Shown: piece by piece, positions 51,355 to 60,062 of the stretch
How positions within the stretch are numbered: the stretch's first letter is position 1
How the letters are laid out: the number at the start of each line of letters is the position of its first letter
DNA from: UBA6244 sp963676875
Lineage (GTDB): Bacteria; Bacteroidota; Bacteroidia; Bacteroidales; F082
Reading direction: 5' to 3'
Length of the DNA: 64,000 nucleotides
Assembly: GCA_963676875.1 (NCBI GenBank)
Contig: OY781436.1
Span: forward strand, 1 to 64,000
The notes under the pieces: generated by a model
What the model was told of the DNA's origin: nothing
The model's input: the letters and a program-made list of their open reading frames with translations, nothing else
Databases searched by the model: none
Translations under genes and position numbers: made by a program

Positions 51355-53193
51355 ATGGACAACTTCATCGTTTCGGCACGTAAATACAGACCGGCTACTT
51401 TCAAGCAAGTAGTAGGACAACAGTCTATTACCTCAACACTTCAGAATGCTATCAAAAACAACCACTTAGCGCAAGCTTTTCTGTTTACCGGCCCAAGAGG
51501 AGTCGGGAAAACCACCTGCGCACGTATTTTGGCCAAAACCATCAACTGCACCAACCTCAACGATCAACTTGAGCCATGCGACCAATGTGAGTCGTGTCGC
51601 TCCTTCAATTCCAGTTCATCATTCAACATACACGAGTTGGATGCCGCTTCCAACAACTCGGTGGACGACATCCGCAGCTTGGTAGAGCAAGTGCGCATTC
51701 CGCCGCAGGTAGGAAAATACAAGGTATATATCATCGATGAGGTGCATATGTTGTCGCAAGCTGCCTTTAATGCGTTTTTGAAAACCCTGGAAGAACCCCC
51801 CGCTTACGCGAAATTTATTCTGGCTACCACCGAAAAACATAAAATTATCCCCACCATCCTATCACGCTGTCAGATATTCGACTTTCGCAGAATTATGGTG
51901 GACGATATCGCTCATTATCTGGACTATGTCGCAACCAGCGAACACATTGAAACCGAACCTGAAGCCCTGCACATCATCGCCCAAAAAGCCGACGGAGCCC
52001 TGCGAGACGCCCTCTCGACTTTCGACCAAATTGTGAGCTTCAGCGGAAATATGCTCAGCTATAAAAGCGTGATCGAAAACCTGAACATCCTCGACTACGA
52101 ATATTATTTCAGGGTAACCGAAAACATCCTGCGTCATGACATTGCTTCCTTGCTCATGCTTTTCAATGAAATTATCGAAAACGGATTCGATGGTCAGCAT
52201 TTCATTTTGGGTTTGGGCGATCACCTTCGTAAATTGCTGGTGATAAAAAACCCCGAAACCATCCAGTTGATGCATGCCAGCGATCAACTCAAACAACGTT
52301 ATGCCCAACAGGCCGAACATTGCTCGCCGGATTTTCTGTTTAAGGCATTGGACATTTGCAATCAATATGATATTAGATACAAGGCCAGTAATAACAAACG
52401 CCTGCATGTGGAGATTGCCCTGATGTCGCTGGCTGCACTGATGAATAGAAACCCTGACACCAGCGCCAAAGCTATGCCGGCACCAACTAACACCATTTCC
52501 ACCAAGGTAACAGAACCAAAAACATCTCCAAAACATCAGCCCACACAATCGGAGGTAAAGAAAGAAATTCCGTCACCGGCACAGCCACCTCAACCTGTGA
52601 ACGAACCCGTGCAACCTCAACCCACACAACAGGTCGACACCACGACAGAAAAGCCTAAAACTACCACTTATACTCCTGTCAATTCTTTAAAAAAGAATAA
52701 CATAAACGAGGCGCGTCCAGAAAGTGCTGGTGCAGGAAAAGGCATCAGAAGCATCTCCATTTCCAAAACCCTTCGCAACATGAAGGAAAAAAGCGAAGAG
52801 GATACCACAACTGAAGTACCGATAATTGACAATGCGTTTTCTCAGGAACAACTTGAAACAGCATGGAAAAACTTTTGCACATCCTACGAAGAAACTTCCC
52901 CGAGTTTTGCCAACGCCCTCGCCAAATACACTCCTGTGCTGGGCGAAAACAGGCAGATTACCTACAAGGTGGACTCCCTGCTTATTTCGCAAGACATGCT
53001 GGCCGTAAATTATTTGCTGGAATCTCTGAAAAATGAATTAAAAAACAATCAAATAACCCTCCACCCCGTATTACCTGACAAAACTGAACCAAAAAAAGCC
53101 TACACAGACCGCGATAAATTGGCACTTTTGGTTGAAAAATATCCCAACGTAAAAAAACTCAATGACCAATTAAATTTGGAAATAGGATACTAA
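51355..53193 (+). CDS. dnaX: DNA polymerase III subunits gamma and tau
   Basis: 612 residues. Clamp-loader ATPase. Begins YRPATFKQVVGQQSITSTLQ; Walker A in TGPRGVGKTTCARIL; zinc site from four Cys in CTNLNDQLEPCDQCESC; Walker B VYIIDEVHMLS; sensor ATTEKHKIIPTILSRC. Residues about 370-450 form a Pro/Thr-rich linker and about 480-612 the tau C-terminal domain. At codons 446-447 an A AAA AAG heptamer gives, by -1 slippage, KKE and a stop, predicting a 448-residue gamma-like product. Divergent from the deacetylase gene. Confidence 0.95.
   Translation: MDNFIVSARKYRPATFKQVVGQQSITSTLQNAIKNNHLAQAFLFTGPRGVGKTTCARILAKTINCTNLNDQLEPCDQCESCRSFNSSSSFNIHELDAASNNSVDDIRSLVEQVRIPPQVGKYKVYIIDEVHMLSQAAFNAFLKTLEEPPAYAKFILATTEKHKIIPTILSRCQIFDFRRIMVDDIAHYLDYVATSEHIETEPEALHIIAQKADGALRDALSTFDQIVSFSGNMLSYKSVIENLNILDYEYYFRVTENILRHDIASLLMLFNEIIENGFDGQHFILGLGDHLRKLLVIKNPETIQLMHASDQLKQRYAQQAEHCSPDFLFKALDICNQYDIRYKASNNKRLHVEIALMSLAALMNRNPDTSAKAMPAPTNTISTKVTEPKTSPKHQPTQSEVKKEIPSPAQPPQPVNEPVQPQPTQQVDTTTEKPKTTTYTPVNSLKKNNINEARPESAGAGKGIRSISISKTLRNMKEKSEEDTTTEVPIIDNAFSQEQLETAWKNFCTSYEETSPSFANALAKYTPVLGENRQITYKVDSLLISQDMLAVNYLLESLKNELKNNQITLHPVLPDKTEPKKAYTDRDKLALLVEKYPNVKKLNDQLNLEIGY
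52689..52700 (+). promoter_or_regulatory. Programmed -1 frameshift site in dnaX (A_AAA_AAG)
   Basis: The heptamer occupies 52689-52695 with codon boundaries A|AAA|AAG, as in E. coli dnaX. In the -1 frame the next codons are GAA (Glu) and TAA (52698-52700), so gamma would end in Lys-Lys-Glu, the same ending as E. coli gamma. It lies in the linker, 73 percent of the way along the gene. No SD-like stimulator is seen upstream and only a weak 4-bp hairpin downstream. Confidence 0.6.
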
Positions 53194-53194
53194 A

Positions 53195-53890
53195 CTACCA
53201 CTGAGGTTCGCGGATATAGTCTAGTCGGGCGCTGGAATAAGGTTCTCGGGACGCAAGAGAGATAAAACTTTTCAATGAGTTGTAAGGGCCTTTGGTGACG
53301 GCGAGATTGATGACCCAACCGGGAATATTCCCACCCAAATCCAGTTGTAATTCAAAGGAAACCAGCACTTTACCCTCTCCCAAAGGCGTAAACTTCCATA
53401 TGGCATGCAACATTGGGATACGCACAAAATCTTCCTCTTCGGGTTTATAATCAGGCTCACCAACAGACACAAACTGGATTTCTTTGGTAACAGGATTTTG
53501 CGACATGTGTACACGGGTAATCACATCCCGGTCGTTCACAGGCCAGGGCGCATCGCTTTGTCCGTAATAAACCCAATTAAAACCATCATTTTTCTCGAGA
53601 ATAGTAGCGTACATGTTGGCATACACCCAATCGGGATTGCGGGGAGCATCTGTCATTAGAGCCACCAGTGAGGACAAACTCGACTTAACCACAGTTTCCA
53701 CCTTCACCTTTTTCATGGCAACGTCCGGCAGCTTCATCACATAGGCTTTAATGCCATCATTGTCTCGTACTTCCTTCCATTCGGGCACTTCCTGACCTAT
53801 GGCAAGGCATGGAAAAACCAACAAAATGGCACACGACGCAACAATGAAATTCTTTCTGAAGATTGACCAAGAACACTTTAACCACCTCAA
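53195..53890 (-). CDS. Secreted START-domain protein
   Basis: 231 residues if TTG 53890 is used; a longer open frame reaches 53944 but its first codons cover the TATTTTTG promoter box (53908-53915), so they cannot be translated from it. An N-terminal signal peptide (IVASCAILLVFPCLAIGQE) precedes a START/lipid-binding domain with VPEWKEVRDNDGIKAYVMKL, SLVALMTDAPRNPDWVYANM, YYGQSDAPWPVNDRDVITRV and WKFTPLGEGKVLVSFELQLD. START domains bind lipids; the bacterial ones have no known ligand. The gene ends 1 bp after the dnaX stop, convergent, and no terminator separates them. The exact start codon is the main uncertainty. Confidence 0.8.
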   Translation of the reverse strand: MRWLKCSWSIFRKNFIVASCAILLVFPCLAIGQEVPEWKEVRDNDGIKAYVMKLPDVAMKKVKVETVVKSSLSSLVALMTDAPRNPDWVYANMYATILEKNDGFNWVYYGQSDAPWPVNDRDVITRVHMSQNPVTKEIQFVSVGEPDYKPEEEDFVRIPMLHAIWKFTPLGEGKVLVSFELQLDLGGNIPGWVINLAVTKGPYNSLKSFISLASREPYSSARLDYIREPQW

Positions 53891-53907
53891 ACTTTTTTCT
53901 TTTGTGG

Positions 53908-53915
53908 CAAAAATA
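53908..53915 (-). promoter_or_regulatory. -7 promoter element TATTTTTG of the START-domain gene
   Basis: Reverse-strand TAnnTTTG lying inside the upstream part of the longer open frame; it argues for a start codon downstream of it. Confidence 0.55.
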
Positions 53916-53944
53916 TACTTTAATCCATATGCTTTAAAAAGCAA

Positions 53945-55044
53945 CTACCAATAATTGATAATTTTATGTCTATTTATAGTTATCTAATGTTTCGCACTTC
54001 AGTTAACCCTATGTAATTATGTGAGTTAAGATTCAGGAGTTTTTCCATGTTAAATTTCAGTGATTTATAAATTCCATTTTGGTTTATGCGGCATTTTCAA
54101 TATCCGGTATTACTTCAAAAAGTCTTCTTAGTTGACTTAGTGCATGATCATTGTTTATGAATCTTTCATGTACCGACATTTCGCCTTAAATTTCACACTA
54201 GTCGGCCAATATTTGAAATATCTCAACAAAGAGTCCCCACAACCTCTCATTTAGGCTGACCATCGATGTTGCTTCCTTAACTTGCTCAAAAAAAGCCACT
54301 TAGATTCGTAAGTGTCATAACGATGCGCCAATGCACCGAGCCATAAAAAAAGCCAACCAAATCTACCAACTTCTAAACTTTAAATCTGTTCCATTCTTCC
54401 AAAAAAATCTGTAGTCCCCCCTGCGGAAATTTTAAAAAATGACTCGTCTTGATATCAGGTAGTTGCGCTAATTTACCTGCAATGTGGGTTAAATTATTAT
54501 ATTTCTGTCTTGAACAATACTCATTTTCCACCTTGAATTTGTGGAAATCGAATGTTCATGTTAATAATTCTTCGGGGGTCAAACGGTGAAGAGAACAGGT
54601 TTCATAAAAAAATAATTGGGGTAAAAAATCGGTTCAAGTTTTTAAATACCTGATTACAAATTTTTTACACCCATTGTTATATTTGGTTTATATGGATTAA
54701 CATGGGTTTAAGAAGCATGTGCAACACTTGATTGTTGATGGGCTTTCCTGTAAGTAGTTTATGGAGCACTGCTCACCCTTTCACCGTTTCACTTGGTCCA
54801 CAAGGATTTATATGATTACGGGATAAACATGATGATAATAGGCCGTTGGCATAAACTCATGTCATATTCGTCACCATCGTCACCCCATCAACCCCTTCAC
54901 TCCATTCCTCCATCACTCCTTCATCCACTCATTTCCCCCCTTCACACACTCTATTCTGAAGTTCACAGGTTTTTAACTGACAAGCACCGGTTGTCGAAGT
55001 AGTTTTGCTTCATAAATCATTACAAATCAATAAATATTACAACC
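53945..55044. other. 1.1-kb gap of decayed DNA
   Basis: No intact gene. On the reverse strand from about 54315 to 54084 one frame reads like a degraded protein (LTNLSGFFEQVKEATSMVSL ... stop ... stop ... MSVHERFINNDHALSQLRRL ... stop), with three stops and no frame change. I do not recognise the family. From 54870 to 54955 the plus strand is a pyrimidine-rich simple-sequence tract (CACCCCATCAACCCCTTCAC and similar). It probably is a graveyard of a lost gene or insertion sequence. Confidence 0.45.
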
Positions 55045-55422
55045 ATGAAATCATTCATCTTATCCATCGCTCTGGTAGCCATAACCACCTTTTCGTTTGC
55101 ACAAAACGCACGCGATATCACATCACAGGCCGACGACTATATTTCAAACGACCTGAGAGCCAGCATCTCACTCGACGCCAATGCCCTGGTCAACGTTAAA
55201 GTTGCCAAAATTCGTGGCGACAAAGTTAAAATCAGGGTAAAGGAAAACAACAAAGTTTTGTACCAAAACAGTTATCGTCCTTACGCACTGGTTGACATTC
55301 AATACGATATCAGTCAGTTCCCTGCCGGAAAATATACCTTCGAAATAATCAAAAACAAAGAAGTAGTGTATTCCAATATAATCGACTATCCAAAAACTAC
55401 CGACCTGATGGTTCAGCAATAA
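55045..55422 (+). CDS. Small secreted protein, unrecognised
   Basis: 125 residues. Signal peptide MKSFILSIALVAITTFSFAQ. The mature part of about 105 residues has KVAKIRGDKVKIRVKENNKV and YDISQFPAGKYTFEIIKNKE, giving a short beta-rich sandwich pattern like the small Ig-like/DUF3244-type secreted domains of Bacteroidetes. No cysteine. Followed by a terminator at 55454, so probably monocistronic. Function unknown. Confidence 0.75.
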   Translation: MKSFILSIALVAITTFSFAQNARDITSQADDYISNDLRASISLDANALVNVKVAKIRGDKVKIRVKENNKVLYQNSYRPYALVDIQYDISQFPAGKYTFEIIKNKEVVYSNIIDYPKTTDLMVQQ

Positions 55423-55453
55423 CGACCTTGCATTTGTACATTATTTGCATCTT

Positions 55454-55493
55454 ACCTCCCGATGATTAAGCACGTCGGGGGGTTCTTTTTTTT
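55454..55493 (+). terminator. Intrinsic terminator of the small secreted protein gene
   Basis: Stem ACCTCCCGA (55454-55462) / TCGGGGGGT (55475-55483) with one wobble, then TTC and an eight-T run. Confidence 0.9.
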
Positions 55494-55532
55494 GGTGCCC
55501 CCCATGGCTCATCTTCTACCCTAGATTTATTT

Positions 55533-55701
55533 GATCCACTGATCCATTGATCCCATTGATCCATTGATCTCACTGATCCATTGATCCACTGATCCATTGA
55601 TCCATTGATCTCACTGATCCATTGATCTCACTGATCCATTGATCCATTGATCTCACTGATCCATTGATCCATTGATCCCCTGATCCATTGATCCCCTGAT
55701 C
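55533..55701 (+). repeat. Octamer array with 21 GATC sites
   Basis: About 170 bp of 8-9-bp units of the form GATC + CATT/CACT/TCACT/CCCT. GATC occurs 21 times at 8-9-bp spacing, and this density is far beyond chance. The array ends 2 bp before the -33 TTTG of the BASS transporter promoter. Open frames through it on the reverse strand are compositional artefacts. Confidence 0.95.
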
Positions 55702-55703
55702 CA

Positions 55704-55735
55704 TTTGGTAATTAACCAGCCTAAAACTATCTTTG
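55704..55735 (+). promoter_or_regulatory. Promoter of the BASS transporter gene
   Basis: TTTG at 55704-55707, 20-nt spacer, TATCTTTG at 55728-55735. It ends 5 bp before the ATG at 55741, so transcription would start at about the start codon (leaderless mRNA). Confidence 0.6.
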
Positions 55736-55740
55736 CCGTC

Positions 55741-56697
55741 ATGTTTGAATCGCTTAACGCCCTGGAACATGTCAGGTTGAACTTTAGCCAGGAAGGTTTA
55801 CATTTTCTGAATATCGCGCTGGCCATCATCATGTTTGGGGTGGCACTCTCCATTCACGTGGACGATTTCCGTCAGATTGTTGCCCGTCCAAAACCGGCCA
55901 TTATCGGCTATATTTCCCAATTTCTGTTGCTTCCGGCATTCACGTTTCTCCTGGTAATCGCCGTAGATGTACCGCCATCTGTGGCTTTGGGGATGATTCT
56001 CGTTGCTTCCTGTCCGGGCGGAAACATTTCCAACTTTCTGTCGTCACTGGCACAAGGCAATGCAGCTTTGTCGGTTACGCTCACCGCTCTAGCTACGCTT
56101 TCAGCCATCTTCATGACGCCATTCAATTTTGCCCTATGGGGAGGATGGTATGTTCGGTATTACAACAATCATGGGGGCAATTTTCTGCGTCCGTTGGAAA
56201 TTGAGCCCTTGCAAATGTTTATCACGGTGTTCATCATTCTGGGTATCCCCGTGATTTTAGGCGTGTTGGTGGCACGCTTTTTTCCCATAACCACAAAAAA
56301 AATTATCAAACCCATCAAACAATTCTCCATCTTGTTTTTCCTGATTATCGTAGTGGTGATGCTTAAAAACAACCTGAATCAATTTTTCGACAGCATTCAC
56401 CTGATATTTGTTATCGTCCTCATTCATAACGCATTGGCACTAGGTGTAGGGTATTCTTTTTCCAGTTTGTTCAAAACCAGCCGTAAAGATCGTCGTTCCA
56501 TCACCATCGAAACGGGCATTCAAAACTCCGGACTGGCACTGGCTTTGATGTTCAATCCCAAAATTTTTCCCTCCGACTTTGAATTGGGAGGAATGGCCGT
56601 GATTGCCGCCTGGTGGGGTATCTGGCATATTATTTCAGGATTGATTATGGCAGGAATCTGGGGACGGAAATCGCTGACTAAACCAATAGAAACCTGA
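55741..56697 (+). CDS. Bile acid:sodium symporter (BASS) family transporter
   Basis: 318 residues with about nine TM helices. BASS proteins couple Na+ influx to uptake of organic anions or bile-acid-like substrates. Features: LNIALAIIMFGVALSIHVDDF, LVASCPGGNISNFLSSLAQG (the crossover PGG-N-S region), SVTLTALATLSAIFMTP, and ETGIQNSGLALALMFNP (second crossover). ATG 55741 is chosen since the upstream codons overlap the promoter. The next gene starts 5 bp after it, so the two are cotranscribed. Substrate unknown. Confidence 0.93.
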   Translation: MFESLNALEHVRLNFSQEGLHFLNIALAIIMFGVALSIHVDDFRQIVARPKPAIIGYISQFLLLPAFTFLLVIAVDVPPSVALGMILVASCPGGNISNFLSSLAQGNAALSVTLTALATLSAIFMTPFNFALWGGWYVRYYNNHGGNFLRPLEIEPLQMFITVFIILGIPVILGVLVARFFPITTKKIIKPIKQFSILFFLIIVVVMLKNNLNQFFDSIHLIFVIVLIHNALALGVGYSFSSLFKTSRKDRRSITIETGIQNSGLALALMFNPKIFPSDFELGGMAVIAAWWGIWHIISGLIMAGIWGRKSLTKPIET

Positions 56698-56701
56698 CCT
56701 C

Positions 56702-58045
56702 ATGAAAAAAGTGGAGAACCATTCATGGGGCTACGCCCTGCTCAAAGTATTCGCCTACATCCCCTTTCGCACCACAAACCGACAATATCTTGTCAATGGT
56801 TTGGATAACATCCCACGCAACCTACCCGTTATTTTTGCACCCAATCACCAAAATGCCCTGCTCGACCCATTGGCCATCCTGTTTGCCTCCTCCATCCAAC
56901 CCGTTTTTCTGGCCAGGGCCGACATCTTTAAGAATAAATGGATCGCCAAAATCCTCAACTTTTTAAAAATACTGCCCGTTTACCGCATCCGCGACGGAAA
57001 AGACACCCTAACCAAAAACGAGGAGGTATTTGACGATGCCGTGCGTATCCTCAAAAACAATAAAATGTTATGCCTGTTTCCCGAAGCTTCACACATTGGC
57101 ATGAAAAGCATGCTTCCCCATAAGAAAGCCATACCGAGAATTGTGTTTATTGCCGCCGAAAAAACGAACTATACACTTGATATACAAATTGTTCCGGTAG
57201 GAATTAATTACAGCAGTTATTATGGCTTTCGCCGGAAGGTGACTATCAATTTCGGAAATCCTTTGCAAGCCAAAACCTATTATCCGTTGCTGAAAGAGGA
57301 AGGCGAAACCAAAGCATCCATCCAACTGCGCGACGACATTTTTGAGGCCATTCGACCTTTGGTAGTGCATGTATCCGATAAATCCACCTATGTACTTTTC
57401 GAAGAGGCTTTTGCCATGGCTGCATCGATACAGCACCTTCCGATTTCCAACAATCCTAAGGATTTCGTTCCTCGGGAGCAATTTCTGACCCAAAAAATTG
57501 AGCAACATCTCCAAAAATATCCTCCTGACAAGGCACTTTGGGTTGAAAAAGCCACCCAATATCAATCGCTTAAAAAACAACTGAAAATCAACGAGGAATC
57601 CTTATCCAAACCACAAGATGGATATACCAAGCTCATTGTCAAAATCATTCTGATCATCATCGGATTACCCCTTTCACTTTGGGGAGTACTTTCCAACGGA
57701 TGGCTCTATTTCCTCACACGATATCCCTACAGAAAAGCCATCAACGATCCTCAGTTTTACAGTTCCGTATCCTATGTCCTCAGTCTGGCATTGTTCCCTT
57801 TGTGGTTTGTGTGTGAATACTTTATCCTTGAATCCATACTCCGGTCCGGATTGCTTTCGTTGGGTTTAATTCTTTTCTCCATCCCGGGAGGAATCATGGC
57901 CTGGGAAACGGGACAATTTCTTCTTGGCATTTTGAATAGAGTCATAAACTATCGGTTTTCACAAAAAAAATCAGACAAATTTGAGAGGTTGATGTCGTTA
58001 CGAACCAAATTACTCGGCTTTTTCCAACAAGCCGTCAACAATTAG
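56702..58045 (+). CDS. 1-acyl-glycerol-3-phosphate acyltransferase-like protein (PlsC superfamily)
   Basis: 447 residues. Motif I NHQNALLDPLAIL (H-x4-D), motif for glycerol-phosphate binding around VFLARADIFKNK, and LCLFPEASHIGMK (EGxR-like, with E-A-S-H instead). The C-terminal ~130 residues carry three or four TM helices (IIIGLPLSLWGVLSNG, ILESILRSGLLSLGLIL). Resembles Bacteroidetes PlsC-type acyltransferases that acylate lysophosphatidate or related lipids. The changed third motif makes its exact acceptor unsure. Follows the BASS gene by 5 bp. Confidence 0.88.
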   Translation: MKKVENHSWGYALLKVFAYIPFRTTNRQYLVNGLDNIPRNLPVIFAPNHQNALLDPLAILFASSIQPVFLARADIFKNKWIAKILNFLKILPVYRIRDGKDTLTKNEEVFDDAVRILKNNKMLCLFPEASHIGMKSMLPHKKAIPRIVFIAAEKTNYTLDIQIVPVGINYSSYYGFRRKVTINFGNPLQAKTYYPLLKEEGETKASIQLRDDIFEAIRPLVVHVSDKSTYVLFEEAFAMAASIQHLPISNNPKDFVPREQFLTQKIEQHLQKYPPDKALWVEKATQYQSLKKQLKINEESLSKPQDGYTKLIVKIILIIIGLPLSLWGVLSNGWLYFLTRYPYRKAINDPQFYSSVSYVLSLALFPLWFVCEYFILESILRSGLLSLGLILFSIPGGIMAWETGQFLLGILNRVINYRFSQKKSDKFERLMSLRTKLLGFFQQAVNN

Positions 58046-58100
58046 TTTTGCAAAACGCTCCTTTCTTGTTTTGATTTTTTCTTATCTTTATAAAAAAATT

Positions 58101-59981
58101 ATGGCCCGAAATCTACTTCTTACCCTGTTGGCATGTCTTGGCTTGGCATCGTTGCATGCGCAAAACCCGCACCTGTTCACCCAAGCAACAGCCTCCACTT
58201 TGGTAACCGATCCACCCAATCAATACAATGATTTTTTTGCCGGGGCAGGTGCTTGTCTCCAATGCCACAACACACAGGTAAACGAGCAGGGAGCCTCCGT
58301 GGCCATTGTCAACGACTGGCGTTCAACCATGATGGCCAATTCGTCGAAAGACCCATTTTGGCAAGCCAAGGTATCCCATGAAATTTTGGTTAATCCGCAA
58401 TATGCCAACGAAATACAAACAGTTTGCACCCGCTGTCATGCTCCCATGGGAAACATCAACGCCCTAAACAATGGTGCTGACCACTATACGTTGGAGGAGA
58501 TGAGGGCCGATGCTCTGGGCATGGATGGCGCCTCGTGTACCGTATGTCATCAGATAACGGCTGCTTCCATGGGCAATTCGTCGGGAAATTTTTTGATTGG
58601 CAATAAGCAAATTTACGGACCCTACCCCACACCATTTTCCAACCCCATGATCAGCAATACGGGATACACTCCGGTGTATAGTCAGCACATCCGCGACAGC
58701 CGCGTTTGTCAATCATGCCACACACTCATTACCAATCCGTTGGATTTGAACGGTGTGCCCACAGGTGGCGAATTTGTGGAACAATCTCCCTACGAAGAAT
58801 GGGAGAATTCCGTTTATCCCGGCGAAGGCACCTCCTGTACTACCTGTCATCTGCCCGAAATTCAGGACGTGGTGAAGATCAGTTCCATGCCGCCTTTTCT
58901 CGATGGCCGAACACCCTATGGACTGCACCACCTGGTGGGAGGAAATGTGTTTATGCTGAAACTGCTCAGAAGCAATATCGACGAACTGGGCATTACCGCC
59001 GATGAAGTACAGTTCGACAGCACCCTTGCCCGAACCTATCAAAATCTTCAGCTGAAAAGTCTGGAACTCAACCTGACAGAAACCTCCCGTACCAACGACA
59101 CCTTATACATCGACATGCAATTGACCAACCTGGCAGGTCACAAATTGCCCACCTCCTACCCCAGCAGGCGTTTGTATGTGGAATTGTTTGCTATAAATCA
59201 GACCGGAGACACCATTTTCCACAGTGGAAAAACAGATCAGGATTTCAATATAATTGACGAAAACGCTGATTTCGAACAACATTACAACCTCATTAACCGG
59301 CCTTACCAAGTACAAATCTACGAGATGGTGATGGGCGACGTGAATGGCGACCTGACCACCGTGCTCGAACGGGCAGCCATTCACCTGAAAGACAACCGGA
59401 TACCTCCCAAAGGATTCACCACAAGTCATCCCGGCTACGACACCACAAAAATTGTTGGTCAAGCACTCACCGATCAGGATTTTAACAAATCGGACAACAT
59501 ACAGGGTACGGGAAGCGACATCATCCATTACCACATTCCGATCGAAAATTATGCAGAAGATATTACCATCACAGGAAAGGTATATTACCAAACTGTGAGC
59601 AATAAGTGGTTGGAGCATATGTTTTCTTACACAAGCTTTGAAATCGATCGGTTTAAAACCATGTACGAAGAAACAGACAAAACGCCTGTGCTCATGGGAA
59701 GTCAATCCTTGGTCAGTTTGTTTACCCAAACGCCCACATCCGACGACATTTCTATCCGGATTTTCCCCAATCCATCCCATGGAAACCTGACGATTGAAAG
59801 CAAATGGGAGGTGTTGGCGTATGAGGTTTATTCCGTAAATGGTACTTTAATTGAAAAATCGGAAAACCCGAATCAAGACCTGAGAAGGCTGACCATTTCC
59901 ATGTCGGCACATGCCGGACTTCATTTTTTGGTGCTCCATGGAGTGGAACAGAAATTCATTGGTAAAGTATTGATTTACTGA
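58101..59981 (+). CDS. Secreted pentaheme c-type cytochrome with T9SS sorting domain
   Basis: 626 residues. Signal peptide (ends SLHAQ) and five CxxCH heme-binding motifs: CLQCH, CTRCH, CTVCH, CQSCH and CTTCH in the first 260 residues. The order and surrounding WRSTMMANSSKDPFWQAKVS resemble the multiheme cytochrome c554/NrfA-like family. Residues about 300-540 form a strand-rich domain with DTLYIDMQLTNLAGHKLPT, and the last ~80 residues are a T9SS type A domain (RIFPNPSHGNLTIE ... GLHFLVLHGVEQKFIGKVLI). So it is exported to the outer surface or medium and may move electrons there. TATCTTTA, close to -7, is 15 nt before the ATG. Confidence 0.88.
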   Translation: MARNLLLTLLACLGLASLHAQNPHLFTQATASTLVTDPPNQYNDFFAGAGACLQCHNTQVNEQGASVAIVNDWRSTMMANSSKDPFWQAKVSHEILVNPQYANEIQTVCTRCHAPMGNINALNNGADHYTLEEMRADALGMDGASCTVCHQITAASMGNSSGNFLIGNKQIYGPYPTPFSNPMISNTGYTPVYSQHIRDSRVCQSCHTLITNPLDLNGVPTGGEFVEQSPYEEWENSVYPGEGTSCTTCHLPEIQDVVKISSMPPFLDGRTPYGLHHLVGGNVFMLKLLRSNIDELGITADEVQFDSTLARTYQNLQLKSLELNLTETSRTNDTLYIDMQLTNLAGHKLPTSYPSRRLYVELFAINQTGDTIFHSGKTDQDFNIIDENADFEQHYNLINRPYQVQIYEMVMGDVNGDLTTVLERAAIHLKDNRIPPKGFTTSHPGYDTTKIVGQALTDQDFNKSDNIQGTGSDIIHYHIPIENYAEDITITGKVYYQTVSNKWLEHMFSYTSFEIDRFKTMYEETDKTPVLMGSQSLVSLFTQTPTSDDISIRIFPNPSHGNLTIESKWEVLAYEVYSVNGTLIEKSENPNQDLRRLTISMSAHAGLHFLVLHGVEQKFIGKVLIY

Positions 59982-60062
59982 GTCTTTTCAATGCTTAACG
60001 AACCCATTTAAACCATAACCAAATAGAAAGCAAATTAGGCGCTAGGTCCGGAAAGTGCCCCA

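Noticed and set aside
54793..55002. 69-codon open frame in the decayed gap
   Set aside because: It covers a pyrimidine-rich simple-sequence tract; no start context or family.
55533..55701. CRISPR-like array
   Set aside because: Units are contiguous 8-9-bp repeats with no spacers and no cas genes nearby.
55533..55853. Open frames through the GATC array (66 codons each)
   Set aside because: Repeat-driven composition; they contradict the promoter and gene at 55741.
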